24,183 nt of DNA from Deltaproteobacteria bacterium (GTDB lineage: Bacteria > Desulfobacterota > Desulfobacteria > Desulfobacterales > ETH-SRB1): contig DAOUSD010000003.1 of the NCBI GenBank assembly GCA_030627405.1, positions 1 to 24,183 on the forward strand. Direction: 5' to 3'. The notes under the pieces were generated by a model. The model saw only the letters and a list, made by a program, of their open reading frames with translations, had not been told where the DNA came from and did not search any database. Both the position numbers and the translations under genes were made by a program. This document shows, one piece after another, positions 15,359-22,903 of the stretch. Numbering within the stretch: the stretch's first letter is position 1; each line of letters starts with the position of its first letter.

Positions 15359-18327
15359 ATTCCTAACAGCGTGAGATTGGTACGTATAGCATCGCCATCC
15401 GAAGCGCGGCCGACCTCAATTTGAACTATGAACACTCGTTTGTCCGGAATTTTTCCCTTTTCGGTCAGATGACCCTTGATCCGACTTGCCCGCTCTTGAG
15501 CCAGACGCCGTAGGCTTGTTTCATCAACGGGCATGCTTTCGATTAATCGTTGCTTGGAAGCAGCAATAAGAACCCTGGACTCGATATCCGGCGGTTTTGC
15601 GGGTTGAGCATCAGATACAAATAAGGTCTTGGGATGCTCTCCAAATCTGTCCACATAGACCTGAGTAATGAGGCGGGCATAGTCATCCTCAGACAGTAAA
15701 ATCTCCTCGGCGCGAGCAGGAGCCAACAATTTAGCGGCTTCCAGTTCTTTTAGTTTTGAGCGTTTTACTTGACTCAGGAGTTCTGCTTCGGCCAGCGCCA
15801 CCCTGTCGTATTTTGTATCTGCGGCTCCTTTGATTTCAAGTCTAAGCGCCGGCCGCTCGTAAAGGGCCTTAGCCAGGTTATCAAGCTTTCTGATTTGCCC
15901 GGCCAAAAGCCCTGCACTTCCGAATTCGAATTCCACAAAACTCAGTTCTTCCCCATCTCCGCCGACAAGATTAGCCAGCGCAGCAAACGGGGATGTCACG
16001 ATCTTAGTAATCAGATTGACCAGGGCATTGACCACAATACGACCATAACTGAACTCAGGGTCACTCAGATCGCCCCGCACCGGTAGATCAATGTCGATTC
16101 TCCCCTCACGATCTTTTAACAGGGCTATAGCGAGACCGACCGGTAATGTTGTGGCATCGGGGCTATCTATGCGCTTACCAAAAGTAAGCTGATCCACAAA
16201 GATTTCATTTTCGCCGATAAGCAAGTCCTCTGACACTTTGTATTTGAGATCCAACGACAGCTTGCCCTTCTTGATGGCATAACCAGCGAACTTGCCGGAA
16301 TATGGCGTAAAAGTCGAAAGTTCGATGTTCTTGAAAGACAGCGCCAAATCCGTGTAGGCATCTTCGCTTAAAGGATTAATTTGACCGGAAATTTTCACCG
16401 GTGCGTATTTATCCACCTTACCTTCGAGCAGGACGTCGGCCCGCGCTAAAGACTCGGAAGAGAGGCCATTGACGGCCCCGTTCAAATTTTGGATACCCGT
16501 GGCAAAACTCGGCTTCATGGACAAATCGGCAAAGTTCACCGAAGCATTTTCAATGCGGACCGTATTTATAGTGATTGGGATTGGGATTGGGATTGGGACC
16601 TGTCCCTCTAAATCGGAATCTCCAGTCGTTTCATCATCTTGAGTGGAAAAGACGCTGGTCAGATTAACCGTTCTGTCAGGCCATATGATGACCCTGGCGT
16701 AGGGTTGATTCGCAACAATCTCAGAAATACTCAGCTTGTCAGGCTCAACGTCAAGGACCAAACCATTAAACGAAACGGACTCCCACTTCAGGAAATCCTC
16801 GGAACCTGATCGGTCCACGGACTCAAAGCCATCGATACTTGCCCTGCCCTCGTAGCGCATTTCGGGTCCATGGCTACCCAAAGTCCGATAATTGAACTGA
16901 CCATCGAGGTTTGCTGTGCCACTCACGAGTTCAAGCCGTGCAACAGAATCCACATATGACTGGAACGGCTTCAAGGCGATCTGTGCAACCTGCAAGGCGA
17001 GCTCCGCGGATACCGGGTTAATGCTGGCCAGACCCTTGACAGCCACGGTTCCTGTTTGGTTGACTTTGAGGGCAAGGGCAACCTCTGCGCGCGAATTTTT
17101 CTGATTAGTCACATTTTTCAGATTCAAGTTGATCGGCTCAAGATTGACACGCACCGGTTTAGCCAGCGTGCGGTCTTCAAGCGATAGTCCATAGTTTTCC
17201 AGCGTCAGTTCGTTGACGCTGATCTGCCAAGGTTTGCTCTCGGCCTCTGATTGATCCGGAATCCCGGATGTTTCGCCCTCATCTTCAAGACCATCCATTG
17301 GAAACAACGTCTGATAATTGAAGGTGCCACCGGAAGTAAGCCATGCCTTAAACCTGGCATCTCTGGATTTGACAGAAACACACACAGCCTCCCTATTGCT
17401 GAGATCTATATGAGCTCCCTGCACGGAAAAGAAAGGCACTGAAACAAGCGTGTCATCCAAGCCTTTCTCAGCCAGCTTGAACTCATTCAGTTTCAACTCA
17501 CCATCAATCACTTCAAAATGAAAAGCCTCTCCACTGGCATCCATATCATACCGGGCAGCCATGTCGATGGACCCACTAGTCACTTCGAAACCAACCTGAT
17601 GCTGAACGTATTTCCACAGTGTACGCAGCTTGATGCCGGTTAGGGCAAAACGCCCCTCGGATCGAAGCGGATTGACCGAGAAGTTGCCTTCCCAACTCAG
17701 TATCTCGCCTTCTCCTGTGGTTGCAGTGAAGGCGTACGGACTCTTGCTATCCTTACAAGTGCTGAAGTTGTTCAACGTGATCTGTATCGGAAAAAACTCC
17801 GTTTTGAACGGCGTGGGCCGCGCAAGATCGCTAAACGCCAGGCGTCCCTGTTCAATCTGCAGCCGAAAGATTAAAACAGGCGTCAACTCGTTACTCTGAT
17901 CCGGGGGGGGCTCCGCTACGTCTGATGAGGCAAGAAGGTCTGAAAAATTCAGGCTACCGTCAGGAAAAACCTTCACCCGTGCATCGGGTGCAATCAAACG
18001 GATTTCATCGAAGGTATATGCTCGGCGAAAAATCGAGGAAAGCTGAAAATTGACATAGAGTTCTTCAAAGCCAACGAATCGCTCCCCATCGGGCTCACTC
18101 ATTTCAAAACCCCTCACCGTTACCGAAAGCACAAATGGATTCACCTTGAGTTCATTCACACTGGCGTTTCGGCCAAGTTGCTCAGCTATGCCTGATATCA
18201 GGTTGGACTTGAGAATCGAGGGCGCAATCAGAAAGCCAAAGATTGCATATAGCAAAATCAAAATGGCGGTGATAATCGCGCCTTTTTTCGCGCGCGACAA
18301 TGTGGCGTAGGATAAACGGATGTCCAT
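15355..18327 (-). CDS. DUF748 / AsmA-like envelope protein
   Basis: The 990-residue protein has one N-terminal transmembrane helix (about 15-35) followed by a long periplasmic region of repeated beta-rich segments. These include FEELYVNFQLSSIFRRAYTFDEIRLIAPDARV, a hallmark of the DUF748 family, and NASVNFADLSMKPSFATGI. Near residues 840-880 is LDNLAKALYERPALRLEIKGAADTKYDRVALAEAEL, an OmpA-like-looking stretch common at DUF748 C-termini. Relatives of the AsmA superfamily are thought to bridge inner and outer membranes; the function of this one is unknown. The start ATG at 18327 follows AGGAGATTTCC. A (Pro-Ile)n segment is coded by a hexanucleotide tract at 16574-16597. It is the first large gene of the envelope cluster. 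Confidence 0.88.
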   Translation of the reverse strand: MDIRLSYATLSRAKKGAIITAILILLYAIFGFLIAPSILKSNLISGIAEQLGRNASVNELKVNPFVLSVTVRGFEMSEPDGERFVGFEELYVNFQLSSIFRRAYTFDEIRLIAPDARVKVFPDGSLNFSDLLASSDVAEPPPDQSNELTPVLIFRLQIEQGRLAFSDLARPTPFKTEFFPIQITLNNFSTCKDSKSPYAFTATTGEGEILSWEGNFSVNPLRSEGRFALTGIKLRTLWKYVQHQVGFEVTSGSIDMAARYDMDASGEAFHFEVIDGELKLNEFKLAEKGLDDTLVSVPFFSVQGAHIDLSNREAVCVSVKSRDARFKAWLTSGGTFNYQTLFPMDGLEDEGETSGIPDQSEAESKPWQISVNELTLENYGLSLEDRTLAKPVRVNLEPINLNLKNVTNQKNSRAEVALALKVNQTGTVAVKGLASINPVSAELALQVAQIALKPFQSYVDSVARLELVSGTANLDGQFNYRTLGSHGPEMRYEGRASIDGFESVDRSGSEDFLKWESVSFNGLVLDVEPDKLSISEIVANQPYARVIIWPDRTVNLTSVFSTQDDETTGDSDLEGQVPIPIPIPITINTVRIENASVNFADLSMKPSFATGIQNLNGAVNGLSSESLARADVLLEGKVDKYAPVKISGQINPLSEDAYTDLALSFKNIELSTFTPYSGKFAGYAIKKGKLSLDLKYKVSEDLLIGENEIFVDQLTFGKRIDSPDATTLPVGLAIALLKDREGRIDIDLPVRGDLSDPEFSYGRIVVNALVNLITKIVTSPFAALANLVGGDGEELSFVEFEFGSAGLLAGQIRKLDNLAKALYERPALRLEIKGAADTKYDRVALAEAELLSQVKRSKLKELEAAKLLAPARAEEILLSEDDYARLITQVYVDRFGEHPKTLFVSDAQPAKPPDIESRVLIAASKQRLIESMPVDETSLRRLAQERASRIKGHLTEKGKIPDKRVFIVQIEVGRASDGDAIRTNLTLLGI
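16574..16597 (-). repeat. Four tandem ATTGGG hexamers within the DUF748 gene
   Basis: ATTGGG is repeated four times without mismatch and encodes Pro-Ile repeats (PIPIPIPI) on the minus strand. Because the unit is 6 bp, slippage would add or remove two residues without breaking the frame. It lies in a linker between beta-rich segments. Confidence 0.8.
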
Positions 18328-18563
18328 CAGGAAATCTCCTGACTAAAAATTAACAACAAGCGTGACCGATAGGATGGTATCAGTCTCTTAAACGTTGAAG
18401 GAACAGATTCAGAATCGCGCCTATAACCTGCAACCAGTAGGTTCCGACCGCTCCGACCACTTTGCTTCGTGCCTTTGAGCAGATCGTTTGCTAAATTCAG
18501 ACGGGCACCAATCTTGCGACTGATAGCGCTCAGTCCGCCCAAGCTTGCCTTTATATCGGTCAT
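18327..18563 (-). CDS. Possible small basic protein coupled to the DUF748 gene
   Basis: A 78-codon frame begins with ATG at 18563, and its TGA stop overlaps the DUF748 ATG as TGATG. The product is Arg/Ser/Leu-rich (GRSGRNLLVAGYRRDSE), with no recognisable domain, helix pattern or signal. No good ribosome-binding site precedes the ATG. The overlap could mean coupling, or the frame may be chance. Low confidence. Confidence 0.25.
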   Translation of the reverse strand: MTDIKASLGGLSAISRKIGARLNLANDLLKGTKQSGRSGRNLLVAGYRRDSESVPSTFKRLIPSYRSRLLLIFSQEIS

Positions 18564-18680
18564 CGGCTCGCTGACTTTTTCGGAAATTGCTGATTACCGA
18601 AAGGGTTATTGAAGGTGGAATAGTCGGGGCCTATTTCACATGGTCTCATGTCAAGGGCACTACACCCCGTTTCTCCCATT

Positions 18681-19115
18681 CTACCACTTGACAGGATTGA
18701 GCCCTGTATCGCTTTTTTCGTCCGACCGGATTTTTTTCTGGTCATCGATGTAGGCTGTTTGATCTGGAACATACTCCGCTGACACCGTTGTCAAAACCGG
18801 CGTCAGAATCCAGGTGAACGGGGGAAAACCGTACCAGTAGTTTTCATTGCTTCCTTGAACGATGCGGACGTGATTGCCCTTCGCCTCGGCGATCTCCTTG
18901 GTGAGATCATCGACCATGCCGTCAATGGCATTATTCCCGATGAACGGTACCACTATCAACAGTTTAAAGGCTACCTTCGTAGTTGTCTTGTAGTAGGTTG
19001 GCTTGCCGTCGCTTCCAGTAAGGCCATTCCAGTCCTTGGCCGTGGAATGAAATGCGCAACCGCTCAGGATCAATAAAAAGCCGAGCAGCATGATGAATAG
19101 AGCCTGTCGTAGCAT
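18681..19115 (-). CDS. Putative lipoprotein
   Basis: The 144-residue protein has a type II signal peptide with lipobox LILSGC (Cys20 predicted as the lipidated residue), then AFHSTAKDWNGLTGSDGKPTYYKTTTKVAFKLLIVVPFIGN and a Trp/Pro-rich stretch (YWYGFPPFTWILTPVLTTV). No domain is recognised with certainty. The start ATG at 19115 has the strong site AAGGAGGAAAT. It is on the same strand as the DUF748 and MscS genes and probably anchors in an envelope membrane. A partial copy of the GTCAAGGGC-type inverted-repeat motif lies just past its stop (18647-18669). Confidence 0.7.
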   Translation of the reverse strand: MLRQALFIMLLGFLLILSGCAFHSTAKDWNGLTGSDGKPTYYKTTTKVAFKLLIVVPFIGNNAIDGMVDDLTKEIAEAKGNHVRIVQGSNENYWYGFPPFTWILTPVLTTVSAEYVPDQTAYIDDQKKIRSDEKSDTGLNPVKW

Positions 19116-19202
19116 CGATTTCCTCCTTGCATTTTTATGTGTTCTCCAACCTATGGCTCTTCAGAAAAACAATATTGTACCTTTCGGCTTGAGGACATTC
19201 CC

Positions 19203-19598
19203 TCATCGCGAAATACTATACCGCGTGTAGTCGCTGAGTTTGAGATCCAGGCGGACCCTGACGTCCTCGAACTTGCCTCTATTGTTGACGTCGAGCAGAA
19301 AAACACGTGTATCCGCAACCTGATCATTCTGGACCAGCAGTGCCTGTATCCGGGCGCTCCGATCCAATGCCAGGCTTCTAATCTCCCCCTCACCCACAGG
19401 TTGCAGAGCCCCCAGCACCCTGTGGATCTCGGCGTAGAACGCCCGCTTATAGAGCACCGTTTCTTCAGGGTCTTTCAACTCAAAGCCCTGAAGAGTCAGG
19501 GACCGGCTGTACGGGTTGACAAAGACTTTTCCGAGCGTGGCCTGCCGACCGAGGTTTTCTGCAATTGCCTTCAAGCTCTGGCTCTTATGGATAGTCAT
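19203..19598 (-). pseudogene. Internally deleted DUF748 gene remnant
   Basis: The 131-codon frame is a join of two ends of a DUF748 protein. Its first part (LKAIAENLGRQATLGKVFVNPYSRSLTLQGFEL) matches residues near 45-75 of the intact 990-residue neighbour (IAEQLGRNASVNELKVNPFVLSVTVRGFEM). Its last part (EIRSLALDRSARIQALLVQ...ADTRVFLLDV) matches that protein's C-terminal segment (SLRRLAQERASRIKGHLTEKG...DKRVFIVQI). The roughly 850 residues between are absent, with the junction near KDPEETVLY. There is no ribosome-binding site, and TAG lies in frame upstream, so the N-terminal helix is also gone. It is a relic of a second DUF748 gene or a mini-gene derived from it. Confidence 0.75.
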
Positions 19599-19699
19599 GG
19601 ACGTTATTGACTATCTTGGCCCGCTTCTTTCAGCCTCATAGTAATCGCTTTAGAGATGGCAGGTATATACCTCAACAAAAGGCCAAGTTTGGCTGCCGG

Positions 19700-20170
19700 C
19701 TATGACAAAACGCCCTTGAGGAGGCTCATTACATGTTCGCCGCCCTTGTCCTTAGCATAATCGAGGACTATTGGTATAAATTTTCCAACCATGTTACCGG
19801 TCATACCAAGTTTGCCGAAAGTGCTTGTCAAGCCTGCCAGCCCTCCGAGCTTGTTCGAGTTACCGCCAATCATTGACGAAACACTTCCAAGGGCAGTTGA
19901 ACTCCCTTCCGCTTTTGGCGCCGCATCCATCATCTCGTCAATACCAGGGATAGCTTCTGCAATACTATCAAAGTCCTCAACACTAAGATTCTGTTTCGCC
20001 GACTGAAAAATCGATCCTGCTCCGCCTTCGGCTTGATGCCGAGTGACTCCAAGTTGGTTGGACAGGAGATCGACCAACCCCATGTCTTCAGCATAGACTG
20101 GCGTAGACAGGATCCACCACATCAAAAGGAACGTAAAAGATAGTCCTTTGATAACCTGTTCTCTAAACAT
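19700..20170 (-). CDS. Secreted DUF2780 (VcgC/VcgE-like) protein
   Basis: The 156-residue protein has a signal peptide (about residues 1-22, ending TPVYA before EDMG) and a mature part matching DUF2780: LVDLLSNQLGVTRHQAEGGAGSIFQSAKQNLSVEDFDSIAEAIPGIDEMM, then a Gly/Ser/Leu-rich segment and LGMTGNMVGKFIPIVLDYAKDKGGEHVMSLLKGVL. The family is secreted and of unknown function; it often occurs near envelope genes. The start ATG at 20170 follows GGAGGTGCAA. A second ATG upstream at 20182 is in frame but would overlap the ribosome-binding site. Confidence 0.85.
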   Translation of the reverse strand: MFREQVIKGLSFTFLLMWWILSTPVYAEDMGLVDLLSNQLGVTRHQAEGGAGSIFQSAKQNLSVEDFDSIAEAIPGIDEMMDAAPKAEGSSTALGSVSSMIGGNSNKLGGLAGLTSTFGKLGMTGNMVGKFIPIVLDYAKDKGGEHVMSLLKGVLS

Positions 20171-20247
20171 TTGCACCTCCATTAACCAATAAGCGAACGA
20201 CTGGCGCAGTTAAGGAAGCTAACGCCTCCAAAAGAAAGGTCAGGAAT

Positions 20248-20382
20248 CGGGGTCAGCCCTTGACATAGGATATTCATAGGTGTTGATAATCGACATCAAG
20301 GCACTCCTAAAAGTCGCAACGGGAATCGCGATTTGAATGAAGTAACGGGGAATTTAATGTCCCATGTCAAGGGCTGACCCCG
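20248..20382. mobile_element. Short inverted-repeat element (REP/MITE-like)
   Basis: A perfect 19-bp inverted repeat, CGGGGTCAGCCCTTGACAT at 20248-20266 and its complement at 20364-20382, encloses 97 bp with no coding capacity. The interior holds the 10-nt palindrome AATCGCGATT near 20325. Ends of this kind are commonly found near Y1/REP-associated tyrosine transposases in proteobacteria (recalled, not checked). No target duplication is obvious. It lies 78 bp upstream of the DUF2780 start. Confidence 0.7.
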
Positions 20383-20640
20383 GAAACATGTCATAATCTG
20401 AATCCTTTTATTATATTTTATATAAAAATAACAGATTCAATGTCGTGCTGCAAGCTATATTTTACACGGCTATAAACTGCGCTTTTTGAAACGGTCAGGA
20501 TTATCAAAAATAAAATTAAACCACGAAGTTAATCCGTGGAAAGTCAAGTAAAATTTTGGGGTATGTTATGCCCAAAAACAATATTTAATTTCTGTCTGGA
20601 TTAACCTATTTAATCAAGCATTTTTTCTTGCTCCTTTAGC

Positions 20641-20700
20641 TGTTCCTTGACAAATCGGTAAAACTTGTACTATTTGGTTTTTTTCTTGTTATGATACAAG
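20641..20700 (+). promoter_or_regulatory. Leader-like or promoter-like stretch upstream of cas1
   Basis: TTGACA at 20647-20652 is followed 15 nt later by TACTAT (20668-20673), then by a T-rich run. The first 25 nt resemble the stretch right after cas2 (both have CNTTGACAANT...GTAAAA). It may be a promoter for cas1-cas2 or a remnant of a CRISPR leader. Between 20382 and here is about 260 bp of AT-rich DNA with two weak hairpins (20521-20539 and 20554-20577) and no recognised gene. Confidence 0.35.
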
Positions 20701-20839
20701 TTCTGGAACGGGAGCATCGATCCCGAACTTAGTGACGTTAACACTATGGGACGGCTTTCGTTCCAGTCTTTTTTTGTTTTGCCGTCTGGATATTGGGGCC
20801 TTCGAATCATAATCCTGAAAACGTCGGCTCTTATCCCTT

Positions 20840-21583
20840 TTGCCGGCTGGTTTCTTTTTGAACGACCGCTGTTATCTTGATAAAGAAAAAAGAATGATTC
20901 TCGCCTATGAGTTTTTGAATGCAGCAGCTTCAAACATTCTTACAAACTTGACATATTACAATAACAGAGGAAGGAATGTCGGTGAAAAGATTCTGAAGAT
21001 AAAAGAATTGAAAAAATCATTAAAAGCAGCAGATTCAATCTCATATTTAATGGGCATCGAAGGAAATATCAGGGATTTGTATTATTCTGCCTTTAACGAG
21101 ATTGTTCAAAATAAAATCGAATTTAAAAAACGTGTAAAAAGACCCCCTGATAATTTTATAAATTCCCTGATTTCCTTTGGCAATTCCCTTGTTTATACAT
21201 CAATTCTGTCTGAAATTTACAGAACTCAGCTTGACCCTACAGTCAGTTTTCTCCATGAGCCAGGATACAGGCGTTATTCCCTCGCCCTTGATATATCGGA
21301 AATTTTTAAACCCATCCTTCTTGATAGAATGATCTTCACCATGATCAATAAAAATGAGCTAACTGAAAAAGATACGGAAAAAGACCTTAACTACTGCTAT
21401 TTGAAAGATAAAGGCAGGATGAAATTTTTAAGAAAATATGATGAAAGGCTGAAAACAACTATTAAACATAAAAAGCTTAATCGGCATGTTTCTTACAAAA
21501 GACTTATCAGGCTTGAGTGTTATAAAATCGTTAAACATATTATTGGCGAAGAAAAATATACCGGCTTTAAAATGTGGTGGTAA
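20840..21583 (+). pseudogene. cas1: Cas1 CRISPR integrase lacking its N-terminal domain
   Basis: The 247-codon frame begins at YLDKEKRMILAYEF, where the helical catalytic lobe of type I-B/III Cas1 starts. The three metal-binding catalytic residues are retained: Glu74 (MGIEGNIR), His139 (FLHEPGYRRY) and Asp151 (LALDISEIFKP). The usual N-terminal beta-sandwich domain of about 85-95 residues is missing. A stop at 20816-20818 closes the frame, the start would be TTG, and other frames upstream show no clear continuation (a possible GSYPF fragment in the other frame near 20826-20840 might mark a frameshift). Cas1 uses the beta domain to dimerise, so this copy is probably inactive. It overlaps no other gene and is followed by cas2. 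Confidence 0.8.
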
Positions 21584-21585
21584 TC

Positions 21586-21867
21586 ATGTATGTGATTGCG
21601 ATGTATGATATAAATACGGAAACAAAGGCCGGCAGGAAGAGGCTAAGGCAGATTTTTAAATTAATGAAAAAATATCTTATCCGAATTCAGAATTCAGTCT
21701 TTGAAGGGGAAATTACCAAAGCCAAATTTGAAGAAATGAAATTAAAAGTTAACGATCTTATTGATAGCACTATAGATTCGGTTATATTTTTCAAAAGCCG
21801 TGATATTAAATGGATGGATAAAGATATATGCGGCTTTGAAAAAGATGATACCGATAACTTCTTATAA
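21586..21867 (+). CDS. cas2: Cas2 CRISPR adaptation protein
   Basis: The 93-residue protein has the ferredoxin-like Cas2 pattern. It starts MYVIAMYDIN with the conserved Asp8, and has KYLIRIQNSVFEGEIT in the middle and a C-terminal VIFFKSRDIKWMDK strand region. The length is normal, and the reading frame is intact. Start ATG at 21586, two bases after the cas1 stop. Cas2 bridges Cas1 dimers during spacer integration. With Cas1 truncated and no interference genes in view, this is an orphan remnant. The leader and repeat lie directly downstream. Confidence 0.92.
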   Translation: MYVIAMYDINTETKAGRKRLRQIFKLMKKYLIRIQNSVFEGEITKAKFEEMKLKVNDLIDSTIDSVIFFKSRDIKWMDKDICGFEKDDTDNFL

Positions 21868-21994
21868 GTACTGCTCTTTGACAATTTGTAAAAAACCGTC
21901 AGTCTCCCTATGATTTTACATTATTAAGGATTGACGGAAAAAACCATCTGATCTATTAATATAACTTATTAATTTTATATTATTTATTGGTCGG
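21868..21994 (+). promoter_or_regulatory. CRISPR leader-like region
   Basis: A 127-bp AT-rich stretch between cas2 and the orphan repeat starts GTACTGCTCTTTGACAATTTG, resembling leaders that begin with (C/G)TTTGACAA. GTCAGTCTCC and GGATTGACGGAAAAAACC follow, then a strongly A/T stretch (21951-21985). Location and composition fit a CRISPR leader; the call depends on the repeat call. Confidence 0.5.
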
Positions 21995-22024
21995 CTTTTA
22001 ATCAGACCAGAATGGAATTGAAAC
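21995..22024 (+). CRISPR. Single orphan CRISPR repeat
   Basis: A 30-nt sequence ending GACCAGAATGGAATTGAAAC has the standard ATTGAAAC 3' end and the length and composition of type I-B style repeats. It may extend five bases 5' to 21990. It sits 127 bp after cas2 and a leader-like region. Only one copy exists; the following 80 bp hold no second repeat, so there is at most a remnant of an array. Confidence 0.75.
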
Positions 22025-22098
22025 GGAGCTATCCCGCCAAAGGTGATTTGATGATTTCTGAACAAAGTCATAAAGATCGCTTGAGTTTTTGCTCCCTG

Positions 22099-22120
22099 AT
22101 TCGATTCAAGGGGAAAGGGT
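22099..22120 (+). repeat. 22-bp direct repeat, right copy
   Basis: This matches 8244-8265 at 21 of 22 positions in the same orientation. It overlaps the last codons and stop of rseC (minus strand), so it supplies the TGA. About 13.9 kb separates the two copies. A position over the 3' end of a gene is typical of integrative-element attachment sites, but no integrase is seen between the copies. Confidence 0.6.
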
Positions 22121-22561
22121 ACGGTTTAAGATTCTTATGATTTTGGGTTGATATTCATCTTTCTTGGATAGCTCTTTTCCTTTTGCTTTAACAAAGAAAA
22201 ATGCGGCAAATAAAAATAAAAAACCAACAAGCACCGAAAATATTGATTGATCATAATTAAATATCGCCGCAATTTTATCACCGATAATTACCCCAAGGAT
22301 TAAAAATAAAACCGGAACCATATAAACGAGAAAAGATACTTTTAATAATGAGGATGTTTCAAAGCTGATAGTAACCCTGTCATCGACCTTTGCTCCCACA
22401 GCATTAATCGCTTCTACCTCCACATCATCATCAGACCCTCCTCCGCCAACAGTATCGCAGAAACCTTTTGCCGAACACGACTCACACGCAGCGGATTTAG
22501 TGCATTTAACCCATGCCGTAGAAGAATAAACCTTTGTTACAATGCCTTCTTCACTTGCCAA
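22106..22561 (-). CDS. rseC: RseC/MucC-family SoxR-reducing-system protein
   Basis: The 151-residue protein has a short N-terminal domain with the four-Cys motif CTKSAACESCSAKGFC (Cys20, 26, 29, 35), then an acidic linker, two helices (about 76-94 and 105-124) and a basic tail. RseC-family proteins sit beside rsx/rnf genes, and in E. coli RseC acts with Rsx in reducing SoxR. Here it follows rnfA on the same strand after a 343-bp gap. The start is TTG at 22561, without a clear ribosome-binding site. A MITE-like element ends only 18 bp upstream, which may have displaced the original start region. The end overlaps the 22-bp repeat. Confidence 0.83.
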   Translation of the reverse strand: MASEEGIVTKVYSSTAWVKCTKSAACESCSAKGFCDTVGGGGSDDDVEVEAINAVGAKVDDRVTISFETSSLLKVSFLVYMVPVLFLILGVIIGDKIAAIFNYDQSIFSVLVGFLFLFAAFFFVKAKGKELSKKDEYQPKIIRILNRTLSP

Positions 22562-22570
22562 AATATATAG

Positions 22571-22744
22571 CCTTTTTCGTAATAGTTCAGCCCCAAAGGC
22601 GCTAAGACACCAAGATTATAATATAATTCTTAATATGCAGTATATGCCGTATCTACAACTTTTTTCTTCTCTTTTTGATAACGCTTTAAAATTAAAGTCC
22701 TTTTGTGCCTTTGTGACTTAGTTGCTGAACTATTATCCTTTTTC
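22571..22744. mobile_element. MITE-like element between rnfA and rseC
   Basis: A perfect 12-bp inverted repeat, TAATAGTTCAGC at 22580-22591 and its complement at 22724-22735, bounds about 156 bp of non-coding DNA. Just inside, AAAGGCGC (left) and GTGCCTTT (right) form a further imperfect inverted pair. CCTTTTTC stands directly outside both ends (22571-22578 and 22737-22744), like an 8-bp target duplication. The interior is A/T-rich and codes for nothing recognisable. The rest of the gap, 22745-22848, shows no gene. Confidence 0.65.
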
Positions 22745-22848
22745 TATAAATTAAAGAATCACGAAAACACGAAACAGAAAAAAGTTTTAGGTTTTGAGAC
22801 GTTAGTGCGGTGGGAAAATTTAAGCGGTATTTTCTTCCAGACAAGTCA

Positions 22849-22889
22849 GGGGGACTTTTTGCAATATATTTGATTTACAAAAGTCCCCC
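22849..22889 (-). terminator. Hairpin after rnfA
   Basis: GGGGGACTTTT (22849-22859) pairs with AAAAGTCCCCC (22879-22889), an 11-bp stem with a 19-nt loop, 15 nt after the rnfA stop. It is in the right place for an operon terminator on the minus strand, although no long T-run follows. Readthrough into rseC cannot be excluded. Confidence 0.6.
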
Positions 22890-22903
22890 CGTATTTACTA
22901 TTT

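Noticed and set aside
19137..19610. Plus-strand 157-codon frame
   Set aside because: Antisense to the DUF748 remnant, whose translation matches a known family; the plus frame does not.
20701..20838. Cas1 N-terminal domain in other frames upstream
   Set aside because: The three frames give fragments with only GSYPF vaguely resembling the family, so neither a frameshifted nor an intact N-domain can be supported.
20670..20933. Minus-strand 87-codon frame overlapping the start of cas1
   Set aside because: Overlaps the cas1 coding strand in antisense, has no recognisable domain and has a low-complexity Lys/Ser/Phe composition.
22025..22098. Second CRISPR repeat after the orphan one
   Set aside because: No sequence close to the repeat is found at 30-45 nt spacing; only a possible former spacer remains.
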